A DNA stretch of 64,000 nt from Pelosinus sp. UFO1 (GTDB lineage: Bacteria > Bacillota > Negativicutes > DSM-13327), in contig NZ_CP008852.1 in the NCBI RefSeq assembly GCF_000725345.1, positions 1,765,693-1,829,692 on the forward strand. Direction: 5' to 3'. The notes beneath the pieces are model-generated. The model worked only from the letters and a program-made list of their open reading frames with translations, was not told where the DNA came from and searched no databases. The position numbers were made by a program, and so were the translations under genes. Position 1 is the first letter of the stretch. Each line of letters starts with the position of its first letter. This document shows, piece after piece, positions 18,377-27,741 of the stretch.

Positions 18377-19570
18377 ATGAAAAAGAAATTAGCACTTTCA
18401 TTAGCCCTGATGTTTAGTCTAGGAATGACAGGTACAGTTTTTGCCGCTTCTGAGCCCGATATGGCGGCAGAACTTGCGAGTTTGAAAGCCCGCATGGCAG
18501 AGCTGGAAAAGAGTATGGCAACCGCAAAGGTTTCTAAGAAAAAGGACAATGATAATAAACTTAGCTTTGACGGTAGCGATTATCGTGTTCGCTGGATAAA
18601 GGATGGTGCCGATGATGGCGACAGTGCTTTTATGCAACGAATCCGTTTGAACATGAGCTATAAAGTTAATGACAAAATCACTTTTAATACCCGTTGGCGT
18701 CTACTAAATGAGAACGAATTCGGTAAGGCCGGTTCTATTACCGATAGCGATGGTAAGACAGCTCTTCAAGGTAAAGATAGCTATTTTGTATCCGATGTTA
18801 ATATGGCCATAAAAGATGTCCTTGGTAGCACTATGACCATAGGTCGATTCAGCCAAGCTTTCGGTACTACTAACTACTGGAACTCCACCGCTATCGGCTT
18901 GATTGACGGTGTTAAATTCGACACTAAGATTGATGACGTGAAAGTGACTGCTGGTTATGCTAACTTCGGAGCTTTTGCTACTCCAACAGCTAAATTTACT
19001 ACAACTTCAAAAACAACATATGATCCAGTTACTAAAAAGTACACAACGATATCCACTACCACCCAAACTAATACTAGCAAACCTAAACTAGAAGATGCCG
19101 TTTTTCTAAACGCAAGTTATCCTATCAGCAAAGCCACTACCGTTAATACCATGTGGGTTAAAGAAGTGAGTGGCGCAGACAGTAACTTCAACGTAAGGGG
19201 CTTAGGCGTGAATACCCAGCTTAACAATGACTTTAAACTCGTCGGTGACTATAACGTAAACTATGGACAGGCCAATGACCCCTCCGGTTATTACATTAGC
19301 CTACGTTGGAAAGGTGCTAAAGACGATGTTCCCGGGTCTTTTGGGATGAGACTTGATTATCGTGATATTAAAGCGGGTAATATGTTCTCATCTTCAGGCA
19401 CTGGCGTTAGTATCCCCACAGAAGGCTATAAAGGACCTGCAATTAGCGCACACTATGCGATGGACAAGAATATTATACTGGAAGGCTTCCAGACTTTCAA
19501 AACTAAAGACGCAGATACTGGAGAAGATTTACCAAACTATAGCCGAGTGCAACTAACAGTAGGTTTTTAA
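18377..19570 (+). CDS. Putative outer-membrane porin
   Basis: 397 residues. A Sec signal peptide (KKKLALSLALMFSLGMTGTVFAA) is followed by a short heptad-like coiled coil (MAAELASLKARMAELEKSMA), then a long alternating-residue region typical of a beta-barrel (RIRLNMSYKVNDKITFNTRWRLL), ending in RVQLTVGF with a C-terminal Phe. That layout is the porin type of diderm Firmicutes, where the coiled coil may span to the peptidoglycan. AAGGGGGAT precedes the ATG. It may admit the substrate of the upstream cluster. Confidence 0.85.
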   Translation: MKKKLALSLALMFSLGMTGTVFAASEPDMAAELASLKARMAELEKSMATAKVSKKKDNDNKLSFDGSDYRVRWIKDGADDGDSAFMQRIRLNMSYKVNDKITFNTRWRLLNENEFGKAGSITDSDGKTALQGKDSYFVSDVNMAIKDVLGSTMTIGRFSQAFGTTNYWNSTAIGLIDGVKFDTKIDDVKVTAGYANFGAFATPTAKFTTTSKTTYDPVTKKYTTISTTTQTNTSKPKLEDAVFLNASYPISKATTVNTMWVKEVSGADSNFNVRGLGVNTQLNNDFKLVGDYNVNYGQANDPSGYYISLRWKGAKDDVPGSFGMRLDYRDIKAGNMFSSSGTGVSIPTEGYKGPAISAHYAMDKNIILEGFQTFKTKDADTGEDLPNYSRVQLTVGF

Positions 19571-19723
19571 ATAGATTTAAGAAATGTATCTTTAGGGAAC
19601 GGGGTTTCTCTGTGCTAGAGAGAAAATCAAATAGTAGCTTTAGTCTTTAGTTTCAATAGCCACAAGAAGCTGTAAGAGAAGGATTTTAATAGCAATTATA
19701 ATCATTGAATAGGGGGCTTTAAG

Positions 19724-20641
19724 TTGAAAATAAAGTGTTTCAGGTGGTACATGCTATTCATTCTCGGTCTTTTTATTTGTAATGCATCAATTGGATGTGC
19801 CAATCCGCAGAACTCTAGTCAATTGAGTATTGGGGCAGGAACGTTTACTATGCCCGAAACTACAGGTGTGAATCAGGAGGACTTACGGGTATTTTATTAT
19901 CGTCCATCAGGGTGGACACCAGAAAAAGAAATTGTAATTGTTTTGCATGGTGTGCAACGCAATGCTGAAGAGTATCGGAATGAATGGAAGAAGTATGCAG
20001 ATGATTATAACTTACTTGTGATTTGCCCTGATTTTTCAGAAAGTAAATATCCTGGAGTAGGTTACTATAATGTGGGTAATGTGATGAATACTGACAATGA
20101 GAATGGGAAATTACAACCACGTGAACAATGGATATTTTCGGTAATTGATCGTGTATTTAATGAGTTGCATGCCCGGTCTGGTGCAACTACCGATACTTTC
20201 ACTCTCTTCGGACATTCTGCGGGGGCGCAATTTGTGCATCGATATTTTCTTTTTTCCCCGGAATCAAAAGCAAAGAGAATTATTTCAGCAAATGCTGGCT
20301 GGTATACCATGCCTGATAGGGATATTCCTTTTCCTTATGGACTCAAAAATATACCCGTGACAAATAAAGATTTGGCAAAAGAGTTTGCTAAGCCAGTGAT
20401 TATTTTATTAGGTGAGAGCGATACCAAGACAGGGGGAGTTCTCAGGCAAACTCTTTTGGCAGCGAGGGAAGGCAGCAATCGTTTTGAACGGGGGAATAAG
20501 TTTTTTTCTATGGCGAAAAATGAGGCTGAAACATTGGGAGTACCTTTTAATTGGAAGTTGATTACTGTACCTGGTGTGGGGCACAGTGACGCTAAAATGG
20601 CAGCTGCAGCAGCAAAGCTGATAGGGAATGGACAACTATGA
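19724..20641 (+). CDS. Lipoprotein alpha/beta hydrolase (PHB-depolymerase/LpqC-like)
   Basis: 305 residues from TTG (GGGGGCT upstream). Hydrophobic N-terminus ends in a lipobox-like ASIGC at about residue 25, so it is probably lipid-anchored. EIVIVLHGVQRNAEEYR is the oxyanion strand, LFGHSAGAQFVHRY holds the nucleophile Ser, VILLGESDT a candidate Asp, and VPGVGHSDAKM the His. It is a third alpha/beta hydrolase close to the cluster. Terminator at 20724-20765. Confidence 0.8.
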   Translation: MKIKCFRWYMLFILGLFICNASIGCANPQNSSQLSIGAGTFTMPETTGVNQEDLRVFYYRPSGWTPEKEIVIVLHGVQRNAEEYRNEWKKYADDYNLLVICPDFSESKYPGVGYYNVGNVMNTDNENGKLQPREQWIFSVIDRVFNELHARSGATTDTFTLFGHSAGAQFVHRYFLFSPESKAKRIISANAGWYTMPDRDIPFPYGLKNIPVTNKDLAKEFAKPVIILLGESDTKTGGVLRQTLLAAREGSNRFERGNKFFSMAKNEAETLGVPFNWKLITVPGVGHSDAKMAAAAAKLIGNGQL

Positions 20642-20723
20642 TGCTGCGCTTCTTTGCCTCAATACGTTAGGTTTTTTCCTTCCTATTTGGAATTTCTAGA
20701 AATAATATTATATGACTTTCTTT

Positions 20724-20766
20724 TTCTAGAACCGCGTATTTCTGTATGCGGTTCTAGAATCTATTT
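20724..20766 (+). terminator. Strong terminator after lipoprotein hydrolase
   Basis: Perfect 12-bp stem TTCTAGAACCGC (20724-20735) with its complement (20748-20759), followed by a T-rich tail. Confidence 0.85.
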
Positions 20767-20780
20767 TTAAATAAAATACA

Positions 20781-21005
20781 TTGTTATGCCAAGATGCGGC
20801 TACTGAGATTAGTAGCAGCCGGCAAATTGTTGGATCAATGAAACAATTTGATGTGCTAAGTAAAAAAGCATCTGGAGAGGCACAGGCTGTATCTGCTGCT
20901 ACGGAAGAACAATCGGCATCTATGGAAGAAATCGCCTCATCTAGTCAATCATTAGCTCATCTGGCAATTGATCTTCGAGGAGCTGTAAGTAAGTTTCAGG
21001 TTTAA
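20781..21005 (+). pseudogene. C-terminal remnant of a methyl-accepting chemotaxis protein
   Basis: About 74 codons match the C-terminal methylation helix of chemoreceptors: ATEISSSRQIVGSMKQF, then VSAATEEQSASMEEIASSSQ and the terminal AVSKFQV. Sensor, membrane and signalling-hairpin parts are absent, and the fragment begins right after a terminator. It cannot form a working receptor. Confidence 0.85.
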
Positions 21006-21106
21006 TGCAAAAGGTAGAGGGTCCTCAGTTTGAAGAATGATTACCAAAAAATACAAGGTATTTGACTCCTTAATTAAGCCATACTATTTATTGTAAAGGG
21101 TTCGTA

Positions 21107-21475
21107 ATGGTTGAGCCAAGACTGGTGCCGGATCTTACAAGGTTCGGTATTGGTCGGCCAAAGATTATTGTCGGGTCGAAAGGCTCGGCAGTAGTCGGCG
21201 GGCAGATCGTTATATGTCTTGTAAGGCTGTACGGCAGCCCAACTGTTGTCGTGTGGTCAAAAGGGATGTATAACGGTCGAGCTAAGACTGTCATGGGTGC
21301 TGAAGATATAGGGGTCGGCCGTTGTCGGGAGATTGCGACCGGTTCGGTAGGTATCTGTGGCAGTCGAGCAAAGGTCAGTATCGGTTGTGTAATGCTTGTG
21401 GGTAGTCGAAAGATTGCGTATAGGTATGTAATGATCGGTATTGGCTGTAGCGTAGATCATTACGGGCTCTTTTTA
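21107..21475 (+). repeat. GTCG-rich quasi-periodic segment
   Basis: About 370 bases, G/T-rich on this strand, with about ten GTCG cores (GGTCGGCC, GGTCGAGC, AGTCGAAA variants) at irregular spacings often near multiples of 10. One frame stays open for 127 codons from ATG 21107 (Val/Gly-rich, no recognised domain), but the composition looks like a degenerate tandem repeat rather than an ordinary gene. Followed directly by a terminator. Confidence 0.5.
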
Positions 21476-21504
21476 AAGCTAACGGATTAATCCGCTAGCT
21501 TTTT
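21475..21504 (+). terminator. Terminator downstream of the GTCG-rich segment
   Basis: Stem AGCTA(A)CGGATT / AATCCG(C)TAGCT followed by a T5 run. Confidence 0.8.
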
Positions 21505-21543
21505 GCTTTTTCCCTATTACAAATTAGTAACATAGCGAAAAAA

Positions 21544-21567
21544 GCCAGAGATATTCTCTGGCTTTTT
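21544..21567. terminator. Bidirectional terminator before EVE gene
   Basis: Perfect 8-bp stem GCCAGAGA/TCTCTGGC with a 3-base loop, flanked by A5 and T5; it terminates the minus-strand EVE gene. Confidence 0.8.
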
Positions 21568-21594
21568 CCGTTGAAATTAGTGTAATTTTTTTAC

Positions 21595-22011
21595 TCACTG
21601 AGATGGTTCCTTGGCGATATTATGTAGCAATTGCCAATGTTCTTCTGATACAGGCATAACAGAAAGTCGTGATTGGCGAACCAGCTGCCAATCTTGAAAG
21701 ATGGGGTTGAGTTTGATTTCTTTTAGTGTTAGGGCTCTTTCTAAACGATAACGAGGCTCCACATCTACGATGACAAATCGATTGTCAGTCTCATTAGGAT
21801 CAGGATAAGCTTGTGTTACGACTTCAGCGACTCCGATGATGGATTTTTCTTTGCCTGTATGATAAATAAAAACTAAGTCACCAGGCTGCATTTTTTTCAT
21901 ATGCTTTAACGCTGCAAAATTTTTCACGCCATTCCAGCGGTCACGTCCTAATTTTTCAAGGTCTCCATAGCTGAAACTTTCTGGTTCGGTTTTGGCAAGC
22001 CAGTAAGCCAT
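21595..22011 (-). CDS. EVE-domain protein
   Basis: 138 residues spanning one EVE domain: MAYWLAKTEPESFSYGDL, RWNGVKNFAALKHMKKMQPGD, VFIYHTGKEKSIIGVAEV. EVE domains are PUA-like folds that bind modified nucleobases in DNA or RNA. AGGAGAG lies about 10 bases before the ATG at 22011; the in-frame GTG at 22020 is too close to it. Single gene, convergent with the relic region and divergent from ung. Confidence 0.92.
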   Translation of the reverse strand: MAYWLAKTEPESFSYGDLEKLGRDRWNGVKNFAALKHMKKMQPGDLVFIYHTGKEKSIIGVAEVVTQAYPDPNETDNRFVIVDVEPRYRLERALTLKEIKLNPIFQDWQLVRQSRLSVMPVSEEHWQLLHNIAKEPSQ

Positions 22012-22102
22012 AGAAATCACTCTCCTATAATATAATTTATATTTAGTGAAAATATCTACAGTACCAGAAGGAACTTTTTATGTGATATAATGGAGCAAGG
22101 TG

Positions 22103-22786
22103 ATGAAAATGATAACATTTAAAAATGATTGGCAGGACTTACTAAAAGAAGAGTTTCAAAAAGAATATTATTTAAATTTGCGGCAATTTTTAATTAAAGA
22201 ATACCAAACAAAGACTGTTTATCCTAATAAATATGATATCTTTAATGCTCTGCATTATACGGCTTATAAAGATGTTAAAGTAGTAATATTAGGTCAAGAT
22301 CCATACCATGGGCCAAATCAGGCTCATGGACTTAGCTTTTCCGTAAAACCAGGTATTCAGTCTCCGCCATCCCTACAGAATATTTACAAAGAGTTAAAAG
22401 ATGATTTAGGATGTTATATTCCGAATCATGGCTATCTGAAAAAATGGACAGAGCAGGGAGTTCTTTTATTAAATACTGTTCTTACGGTCGTAGAGGGACA
22501 GGCAAACTCTCATAGCAAATTAGGATGGGAGCAGGTAACTGATAAAATAATTACTTTGTTAAATGAGAGAAAAGAGCCTATTGTTTTTATTCTATGGGGA
22601 AATAATGCACAATCCAAGACCAGTTTAATAACCAATGAAAATCACTACATTATTAAGTCGGTTCATCCCAGTCCCTTATCAGCAAGCAGAGGCTTTTTCA
22701 AAAGTAAGCCTTTTTCCAAAACGAATACAATGTTAACATCCATGGGACAAACTCCGATTGATTGGCAGATTGACAATTTAAAATAA
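22103..22786 (+). CDS. ung: Uracil-DNA glycosylase, family 1
   Basis: About 227 residues. It removes uracil from DNA in base-excision repair. The water-activating motif [25 protein letters not shown] and the DNA-intercalating [12 protein letters not shown] are all intact. Ribosome sites GGAG and AAGGTG fit starts at either 22103 or 22109. The terminator at 22801-22840 is shared with the convergent ATPase gene. Confidence 0.97.
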   Translation: MKMITFKNDWQDLLKEEFQKEYYLNLRQFLIKEYQTKTVYPNKYDIFNALHYTAYKDVKVVILGQDPYHGPNQAHGLSFSVKPGIQSPPSLQNIYKELKDDLGCYIPNHGYLKKWTEQGVLLLNTVLTVVEGQANSHSKLGWEQVTDKIITLLNERKEPIVFILWGNNAQSKTSLITNENHYIIKSVHPSPLSASRGFFKSKPFSKTNTMLTSMGQTPIDWQIDNLK

Positions 22787-22800
22787 GTTTCTTCTTATAG

Positions 22801-22840
22801 GTAAGGTCCTAACTCTAATGGGAGTTAAGACCTTACTTTT
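22801..22840. terminator. Bidirectional terminator between ung and the DUF815 ATPase
   Basis: Stem GTAAGGTC..TAACTC / GAGTTA.GACCTTAC with T4 tail and A-rich opposite side. Confidence 0.8.
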
Positions 22841-22843
22841 CAT

Positions 22844-24109
22844 TTAGGATTGATGGCTCAAGAGGTGATTGATAAATTGTTGTACAGTTCGACCGGAACG
22901 TCCGTTATGTCGACGTTCCCATTTTAGAGCTTCTGCTTTTAGTTGTTCCAATGGCAAGGATATATTATTCCTGCTGGCCATTTGTTCTACGATGGCAAGA
23001 TACTCTATCTGATTTGGTGACAAATAGGTAAGGGTGATACCAAAACGCTCAGATAAAGAAAGTTTTTCATTTACAGTGTCAAAGCGATGTACGTCATCGG
23101 TATTGCCTTTTCGATCATCCCAACTTTCTTTTATAAGGTGCATTCGATTTGATGTTGCATAAATAAGAACATTTTTGGGGGTTATTTCGATTCCGCCATC
23201 GATGATGGATTTTAAGTATTTATATTCAACTTCGAATTCTTCGAAGGATAAATCGTCTAAGAAAATAATGAATTTTTGTGAGTGGTCTCGAAGGCAGTCC
23301 ATTAACTTGTGTAAGGATTTTAGTTCATGTTTTGAAACCTCAACAAGGCGTAGGTTTTTGGCGAAAGGTTCATTAATAAGGGCCTTAACAGAAGATGATT
23401 TACCTGTTCCAGGTGACCCGATCAGTAGGATGTGATTAGCAGGCTTTTCTGCAAGGAAAGCACAAGTATTTTGCACCAAAGTTTCTTTTTGTTGTTCATA
23501 TCCAGTAATATCATCAAAGGTAATTTGATCAAAGTTCTTGATGCCCGTAAGTCCAGAGGTGCTGTTCCAGCGGAAGGCATTATAATCAGACATTATGCCA
23601 CATCCATAAGATGAATAATAATGCAATAATTCCTCTACTAATGAATTAGGTGTAGAGGTTTTGTTAAGAAGATTCAAATATGGATGTAGTATTGAATAAT
23701 TGGTTACGGCAGTACTAGGAGTGTTTGGAACGAAATCGAAGAGGAACTTGCTGTTTTCTTTTTTAGATAGAATGTGTAAATCATGAGAAATAAAATTTTG
23801 TATAATCTGCATATCATGTAATGCTGCTTGGTATAGCGTAGAATCACAAGCTAGGATTCCCTTGCTTTTTTCTACAGTCTTACTAAAGATATTTTCATCC
23901 TTAGCAATTAAGTAAATAAGATAGTTTCTTAGCAAGTTCCCTTCTAAATGTAGTTGTTCTGCTTTAGAGAAAAGTTCGCTGCAAAGTTCATAATACAACC
24001 GTTTAGGACAATTATCGTCTTGTAGAAGTTGCACCTTCTTTAGAATCTTGTCATCTAAAATATTACGATAAAGTATTAAGTTGTGTAGAGTAAATTCTTT
24101 AGTAATCAT
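22844..24109 (-). CDS. DUF815-family AAA-type ATPase
   Basis: 421 residues. An N-terminal helical region (1-180) precedes an ATPase core: DQITFDDITGYEQQK, Walker A IGSPGTGKSSS (about 235), Walker B KFIIFLDDLSFEEFE, sensor IYATSNRMHL and SLSERFGITLTYL. This is the layout of the DUF815 (COG2607) family of predicted ATPases with no settled function. No ribosome site of unusual type; stands alone between terminators. Confidence 0.88.
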   Translation of the reverse strand: MITKEFTLHNLILYRNILDDKILKKVQLLQDDNCPKRLYYELCSELFSKAEQLHLEGNLLRNYLIYLIAKDENIFSKTVEKSKGILACDSTLYQAALHDMQIIQNFISHDLHILSKKENSKFLFDFVPNTPSTAVTNYSILHPYLNLLNKTSTPNSLVEELLHYYSSYGCGIMSDYNAFRWNSTSGLTGIKNFDQITFDDITGYEQQKETLVQNTCAFLAEKPANHILLIGSPGTGKSSSVKALINEPFAKNLRLVEVSKHELKSLHKLMDCLRDHSQKFIIFLDDLSFEEFEVEYKYLKSIIDGGIEITPKNVLIYATSNRMHLIKESWDDRKGNTDDVHRFDTVNEKLSLSERFGITLTYLSPNQIEYLAIVEQMASRNNISLPLEQLKAEALKWERRHNGRSGRTVQQFINHLLSHQS

Positions 24110-24222
24110 AGTATTCTAATCCTTCTTTTCGCAAAATTACTCGTTTTAGTTTTCTATATTATTGGCCAAAAAGGGACAATATCCTTTAAAAGTACTAAGT
24201 TTAATAGAAGATATAACGAAAA

Positions 24223-24262
24223 GCTCTCGATTCCACGAATTGAAACAAAGAGCTTCTTGTAT
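24223..24262 (-). terminator. Possible terminator downstream of the phosphoribosyltransferase
   Basis: A 7-bp stem AAGCTCT/AGAGCTT with a long loop and TTTTC on the minus strand; a weak candidate. Confidence 0.4.
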
Positions 24263-24319
24263 ATAGAAGATAACATGCTGGTCAGTATTTTTTTCAATAG
24301 ATTGTCTCTTAAAAGTTTA

Positions 24320-24970
24320 TTACATACGAGGATGATTTAGCTCATGTAAAATAGCTAGCACTTCCTCATCTTCTGTTTGGGAGAATTCTTCATAATACAT
24401 GCCAACCGCTCCAAAGGCCTCTGGTTGAAAGGGACAGATTATTTTATCAACTTGTGATTCAAGTGTTTCTATTACTTCAGGAGGGGCGACTGGTACCGCA
24501 ATGATTATCTTGGCTGGATTTAACGTTTTAATCCACTGTACTGCTGCTTGGATTGTATAACCGGTAGCAATTCCGTCGTCGATAATTACTGCAGTTCGGT
24601 TTGTTACTTCAGGAGGTTGGTCGCTTCCAGTATAAGCCAGCATTCGCCGTTTAATTTCACTATATTGGCTCTGAATCATTTGCTGTAGTTCAGTTTGTCC
24701 AATACTGAACCTTTCAAGAGTATACTGGTCTAAAACAGCACTACCGTCAGGCATGACTGCTCCAATAGCAACCTCTGGGTTTAAAGGATGGCCAATCTTT
24801 CTAGTAACCAACACTCCTAAACTGCTATTTAATTGTTGTGCTAATGGAGCAGCAACTACTACACCGCCTCGTGGCACTGCTAACAGGCAAATGTTGTTGC
24901 CAGATAAAACCGGCGATAGCTTATCAGCTAGCATTTTACCAGCTTCGGTACGGTCCTTAAACATGCGCAT
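24320..24970 (-). CDS. Phosphoribosyltransferase domain protein (COG1926 type)
   Basis: 216 residues. FKDRTEAGKMLADKL and AVPRGGVVVAAPLAQ at the start, and the PRPP-binding loop AVIIDDGIATGYTIQAAV mid-protein, define the phosphoribosyltransferase fold. The family is annotated as a predicted PRTase of unknown substrate. It sits next to the pyrimidine operon but is divergent from it and is not PyrR, which is shorter and has different RNA-binding and PRPP motifs. Confidence 0.85.
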   Translation of the reverse strand: MRMFKDRTEAGKMLADKLSPVLSGNNICLLAVPRGGVVVAAPLAQQLNSSLGVLVTRKIGHPLNPEVAIGAVMPDGSAVLDQYTLERFSIGQTELQQMIQSQYSEIKRRMLAYTGSDQPPEVTNRTAVIIDDGIATGYTIQAAVQWIKTLNPAKIIIAVPVAPPEVIETLESQVDKIICPFQPEAFGAVGMYYEEFSQTEDEEVLAILHELNHPRM

Positions 24971-25112
24971 ATCCCCTTAATCAAGAGAGTAATATCGTTC
25001 AGGTGAAAGTATTACTCTTAGTTTTTCTTAATTGTGATGAACTTATTCTAATGTACTTTACTTCTATTATAAATAAGGCTCTTGATGAAAGTACACAGTA
25101 TGAATAAAGATA

Positions 25113-25142
25113 TTGACATATAAGGGCTGTTTTTGATATAAT
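25113..25142 (+). promoter_or_regulatory. Promoter 1 of the pyr leader
   Basis: TTGACA (25113-25118), 18-base spacer, TATAAT (25137-25142): near-perfect sigma-A promoter. Confidence 0.8.
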
Positions 25143-25167
25143 CACTCTAATAGAATACTACCTTTAA

Positions 25168-25256
25168 CGTGGTCCTGTGAGGCTGCAAAGGAGACATTTA
25201 CTAAAGTAGTGTATATTTATGCCTTCTTGCGTCATCACACGCCAGAAGGTTTTTTT
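25168..25256 (+). promoter_or_regulatory. PyrR-type attenuator 1
   Basis: The PyrR-binding loop signature GTCCTGTGAGGCTGCAAAGG (from 25172) is followed by a terminator hairpin at 25222-25249 (CCTTCTTGCG/CGCCAGAAGG) and T7. UMP-bound PyrR would stabilise the anti-antiterminator and stop transcription here. Confidence 0.8.
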
Positions 25257-25274
25257 ATGCATGTTTTAAAGGGA

Positions 25275-25304
25275 TTGACAACCGTTTCAATAATTTGATA
25301 GTAT
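25275..25304 (+). promoter_or_regulatory. Promoter 2 of the pyr leader
   Basis: TTGACA (25275-25280), 18-base spacer, TAGTAT (25299-25304), located between the two attenuators. Confidence 0.7.
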
Positions 25305-25403
25305 ATATATAAGTAAAACATGCATAAATATAAATGGCTTTCACAAAAGTCTAATATGGTAGGGCGTATTCTGTTGCAAAAATACAAATACTATCCTTTA
25401 AGC

Positions 25404-25491
25404 TAATCCAGAGAGTTTGGCAAGGGTGTTTGTTCGGCCACAAGTCTATCTTGTTGCCTTGAAGCTCCTTGCCTACCTGGTAAGGAGTTTT
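25404..25491 (+). promoter_or_regulatory. PyrR-type attenuator 2
   Basis: AATCCAGAGAGTTTGGCAAG (from 25405) matches the PyrR-binding loop. A terminator hairpin CTCCTTGCC/GGTAAGGAG at 25465-25487 with a short T-run lies just before the pyrB ribosome site AGGAGG (25499-25504). Confidence 0.78.
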
Positions 25492-25511
25492 ATTTATGAG
25501 GAGGAGTGGCT

Positions 25512-26468
25512 GTGAGTAAACGCCAAATATCATTACGGGGAAAAGACATTTTAGGTCTTGAAACGATGACTGTGCCAGAGATGGAATTGATTTTAGAGAC
25601 TGCTCGAGAAATGAAGGGGATTATTGGTCGTGATATAAAAAAGGTGCCATCATTACGAGGTAAGTCCGTTGTAAATTTATTTTTTGAAGCAAGTACTAGA
25701 ACACGTACTTCTTTTGAATTAGCTGGTAAATACCTTGGGGCAGATGTAGTAAATATCACTGCGAGTGCAAGTAGTGTGACAAAAGGGGAAAGCCTGCGGG
25801 ATACTTTATATACAATAGAAGCTATGGGGGTAGACGTGATTGTTATGCGTCACGAGGCTGAAGGTTCTGCCCAGTATGCGGCGAATATAGCCTCCCCTGT
25901 AATTATCAATGCTGGAGATGGAGCTCATGAACATCCTACCCAAGGGCTTCTGGATATGTTTACGATTAAAGAAAGCAAGGGTAAACTTGCAGGGCTCAAA
26001 ATTGCTATTATTGGTGACATTTTTCATAGCCGAGTCGCTAGGTCTAATATTTGGGGGCTCATGAAAATGGGAGCTGAAGTTCACTTAGCAGGACCAAAAA
26101 CCTTAATGCCTCGTGATATTGAACAAGCAGGAGTTTTTGTCCATGACAGAGTGGAAGCAGCCATAGAGGGAGCAGATGTTGTCAATGTCCTACGCATTCA
26201 GCGGGAACGGCAGCATAAAGGTTTATTCCCGTCCGCAAGAGAATATGCACGTATTTTTGGTGTGAATCAAGCTCGCTTGGATTTAGCAAAACCAGATGCA
26301 TTAGTTATGCATCCAGGTCCGATGAATCGAGGATTAGAGATTTCTCCTGATATAGCCTATGGTGATCAATCTGTTATTCAAGAGCAAGTCAAAAATGGAT
26401 TAGCAGTGAGAATGGCAGCTTTATTTTTGGTGTTGACAGGAGGTAAGAACATTGAAACTATTGCTTAA
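25512..26468 (+). CDS. pyrB: Aspartate carbamoyltransferase catalytic subunit
   Basis: 318 residues. Condenses carbamoyl phosphate with aspartate, the first committed pyrimidine step. Carbamoyl-phosphate site [10 protein letters not shown] at residues 60-69, [10 protein letters not shown], and HPGPMNRG near the end are intact. GTG at 25512 is chosen because AGGAGG lies 7 bases upstream; the GTG at 25506 is one base away. No pyrI regulatory subunit is present, so this should be an unregulated trimer-type enzyme. It overlaps pyrC by 17 bases. Confidence 0.97.
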   Translation: MSKRQISLRGKDILGLETMTVPEMELILETAREMKGIIGRDIKKVPSLRGKSVVNLFFEASTRTRTSFELAGKYLGADVVNITASASSVTKGESLRDTLYTIEAMGVDVIVMRHEAEGSAQYAANIASPVIINAGDGAHEHPTQGLLDMFTIKESKGKLAGLKIAIIGDIFHSRVARSNIWGLMKMGAEVHLAGPKTLMPRDIEQAGVFVHDRVEAAIEGADVVNVLRIQRERQHKGLFPSAREYARIFGVNQARLDLAKPDALVMHPGPMNRGLEISPDIAYGDQSVIQEQVKNGLAVRMAALFLVLTGGKNIETIA

Positions 26469-27741
26469 AAATGGACGAATGATCGACCCAGCTCAGAACA
26501 TTGATAAAGTTACTGATATATTGATAGAAAATGGTTTAATTGCTAAAATTGGAGACAATCTAAGTGAAGCAGGAACGGAAGTGTTTGATGCTCAAGGACT
26601 CATGATTGCTCCTGGATTTGTAGATATGCATGTACATCTAAGGGAACCAGGGCTAGAAGCAAAAGAAGACATTGCATCGGGTACTAGAGCTGCAGCAGCA
26701 GGTGGATTTACTACCATCGCGTGTATGCCCAACACAAGTCCTACTATAGATAATGCCATTTTAGTATCGGGTATATTGCAGAGAGCACAGTCAGAGGGTG
26801 TAGTGAATATTAAGGTCATTGGAGCTCTAAGCAAAGGTCAGCAAGGCAAAGAGCTGTCCGAAATTGGTGACATGATACTTTCAGGCGCGGTGGCCATTTC
26901 TGATGATGGAAGTTCCCTAGATAATAATCGACTTTTTAAAACGGCTCTTGAGTATACCAGTATGTTTGGATGTCCTGTCATTTCTCACGCTGAGGATGAA
27001 TCCTTGGTAGAAGAAGGAGTCATGCATGAAGGAGCAGTTTCGGCTATGTTAGGAATGAAAGGTCGACCTGCTGTAGCCGAAGACATTGCAGTAGCTCGCG
27101 ATATAATGCTTGCCGAGTATACCGATTCTTTGCTTCATATTGCTCATGTCAGCAGCAAAGGTGCAGTAGAATTAATTCGCCAAGCTAAAAAACGGGGTGT
27201 TAAGGTCACTGCTGAAGTAACACCACATCATCTTACTCTAACAGATGAGGCGGTAAAAACTTTTGATACAGCCACTAAGGTAAACCCACCACTCCGCTCC
27301 TCTGATCATGTTGCCGCCTTGCTAGAAGGGTTAAAGGATGGTACATTAGATGCCATTGCGACAGATCATGCTCCCCATGCTTTTGAAGAAAAAGATCGGG
27401 AGTATAAACAAGCACCTTCTGGTTTTGCGGGGCTAGAAACAGCCATAGGGGTTGTTTTGACGGATCTATATCATACAGGAAAGTTCACATTGGTTGAGAT
27501 TGTCGAGAGGATGTCAACAGCTCCTTCTCGTATATTAGGAATTAAGGCAGGGGGACTAGCAGTAGGAGCCCCGGCAGATATAACTATCATAGATGCAGAT
27601 TTGGAATGGGTGGTAGACAGTAGTACCTTTTATACAAAAGGGAAACATACTCCATATGAGAAAAAAATATTAAAGGGCAAAGCGGTTGCTACACTAGTGA
27701 ATGGCAACTTCGTAATGCAAAAAGGCGAGGTATGTATATGA
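26452..27741 (+). CDS. pyrC: Dihydroorotase, class I
   Basis: 429 residues starting at TTG inside the end of pyrB, with GGAGGTAAG upstream. Zinc ligands [10 protein letters not shown], the HAED and HVSSKG His residues, and ATDHAPH are present. It cyclises carbamoyl aspartate to dihydroorotate. Translational coupling to pyrB is suggested by the overlap. Confidence 0.97.
   Translation: MKLLLKNGRMIDPAQNIDKVTDILIENGLIAKIGDNLSEAGTEVFDAQGLMIAPGFVDMHVHLREPGLEAKEDIASGTRAAAAGGFTTIACMPNTSPTIDNAILVSGILQRAQSEGVVNIKVIGALSKGQQGKELSEIGDMILSGAVAISDDGSSLDNNRLFKTALEYTSMFGCPVISHAEDESLVEEGVMHEGAVSAMLGMKGRPAVAEDIAVARDIMLAEYTDSLLHIAHVSSKGAVELIRQAKKRGVKVTAEVTPHHLTLTDEAVKTFDTATKVNPPLRSSDHVAALLEGLKDGTLDAIATDHAPHAFEEKDREYKQAPSGFAGLETAIGVVLTDLYHTGKFTLVEIVERMSTAPSRILGIKAGGLAVGAPADITIIDADLEWVVDSSTFYTKGKHTPYEKKILKGKAVATLVNGNFVMQKGEVCI

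Noticed and set aside
24320-24970. Phosphoribosyltransferase as a possible PyrR
   Set aside because: Length, N-terminal PRGG motif and divergent orientation fit the COG1926 PRTase family, not PyrR.
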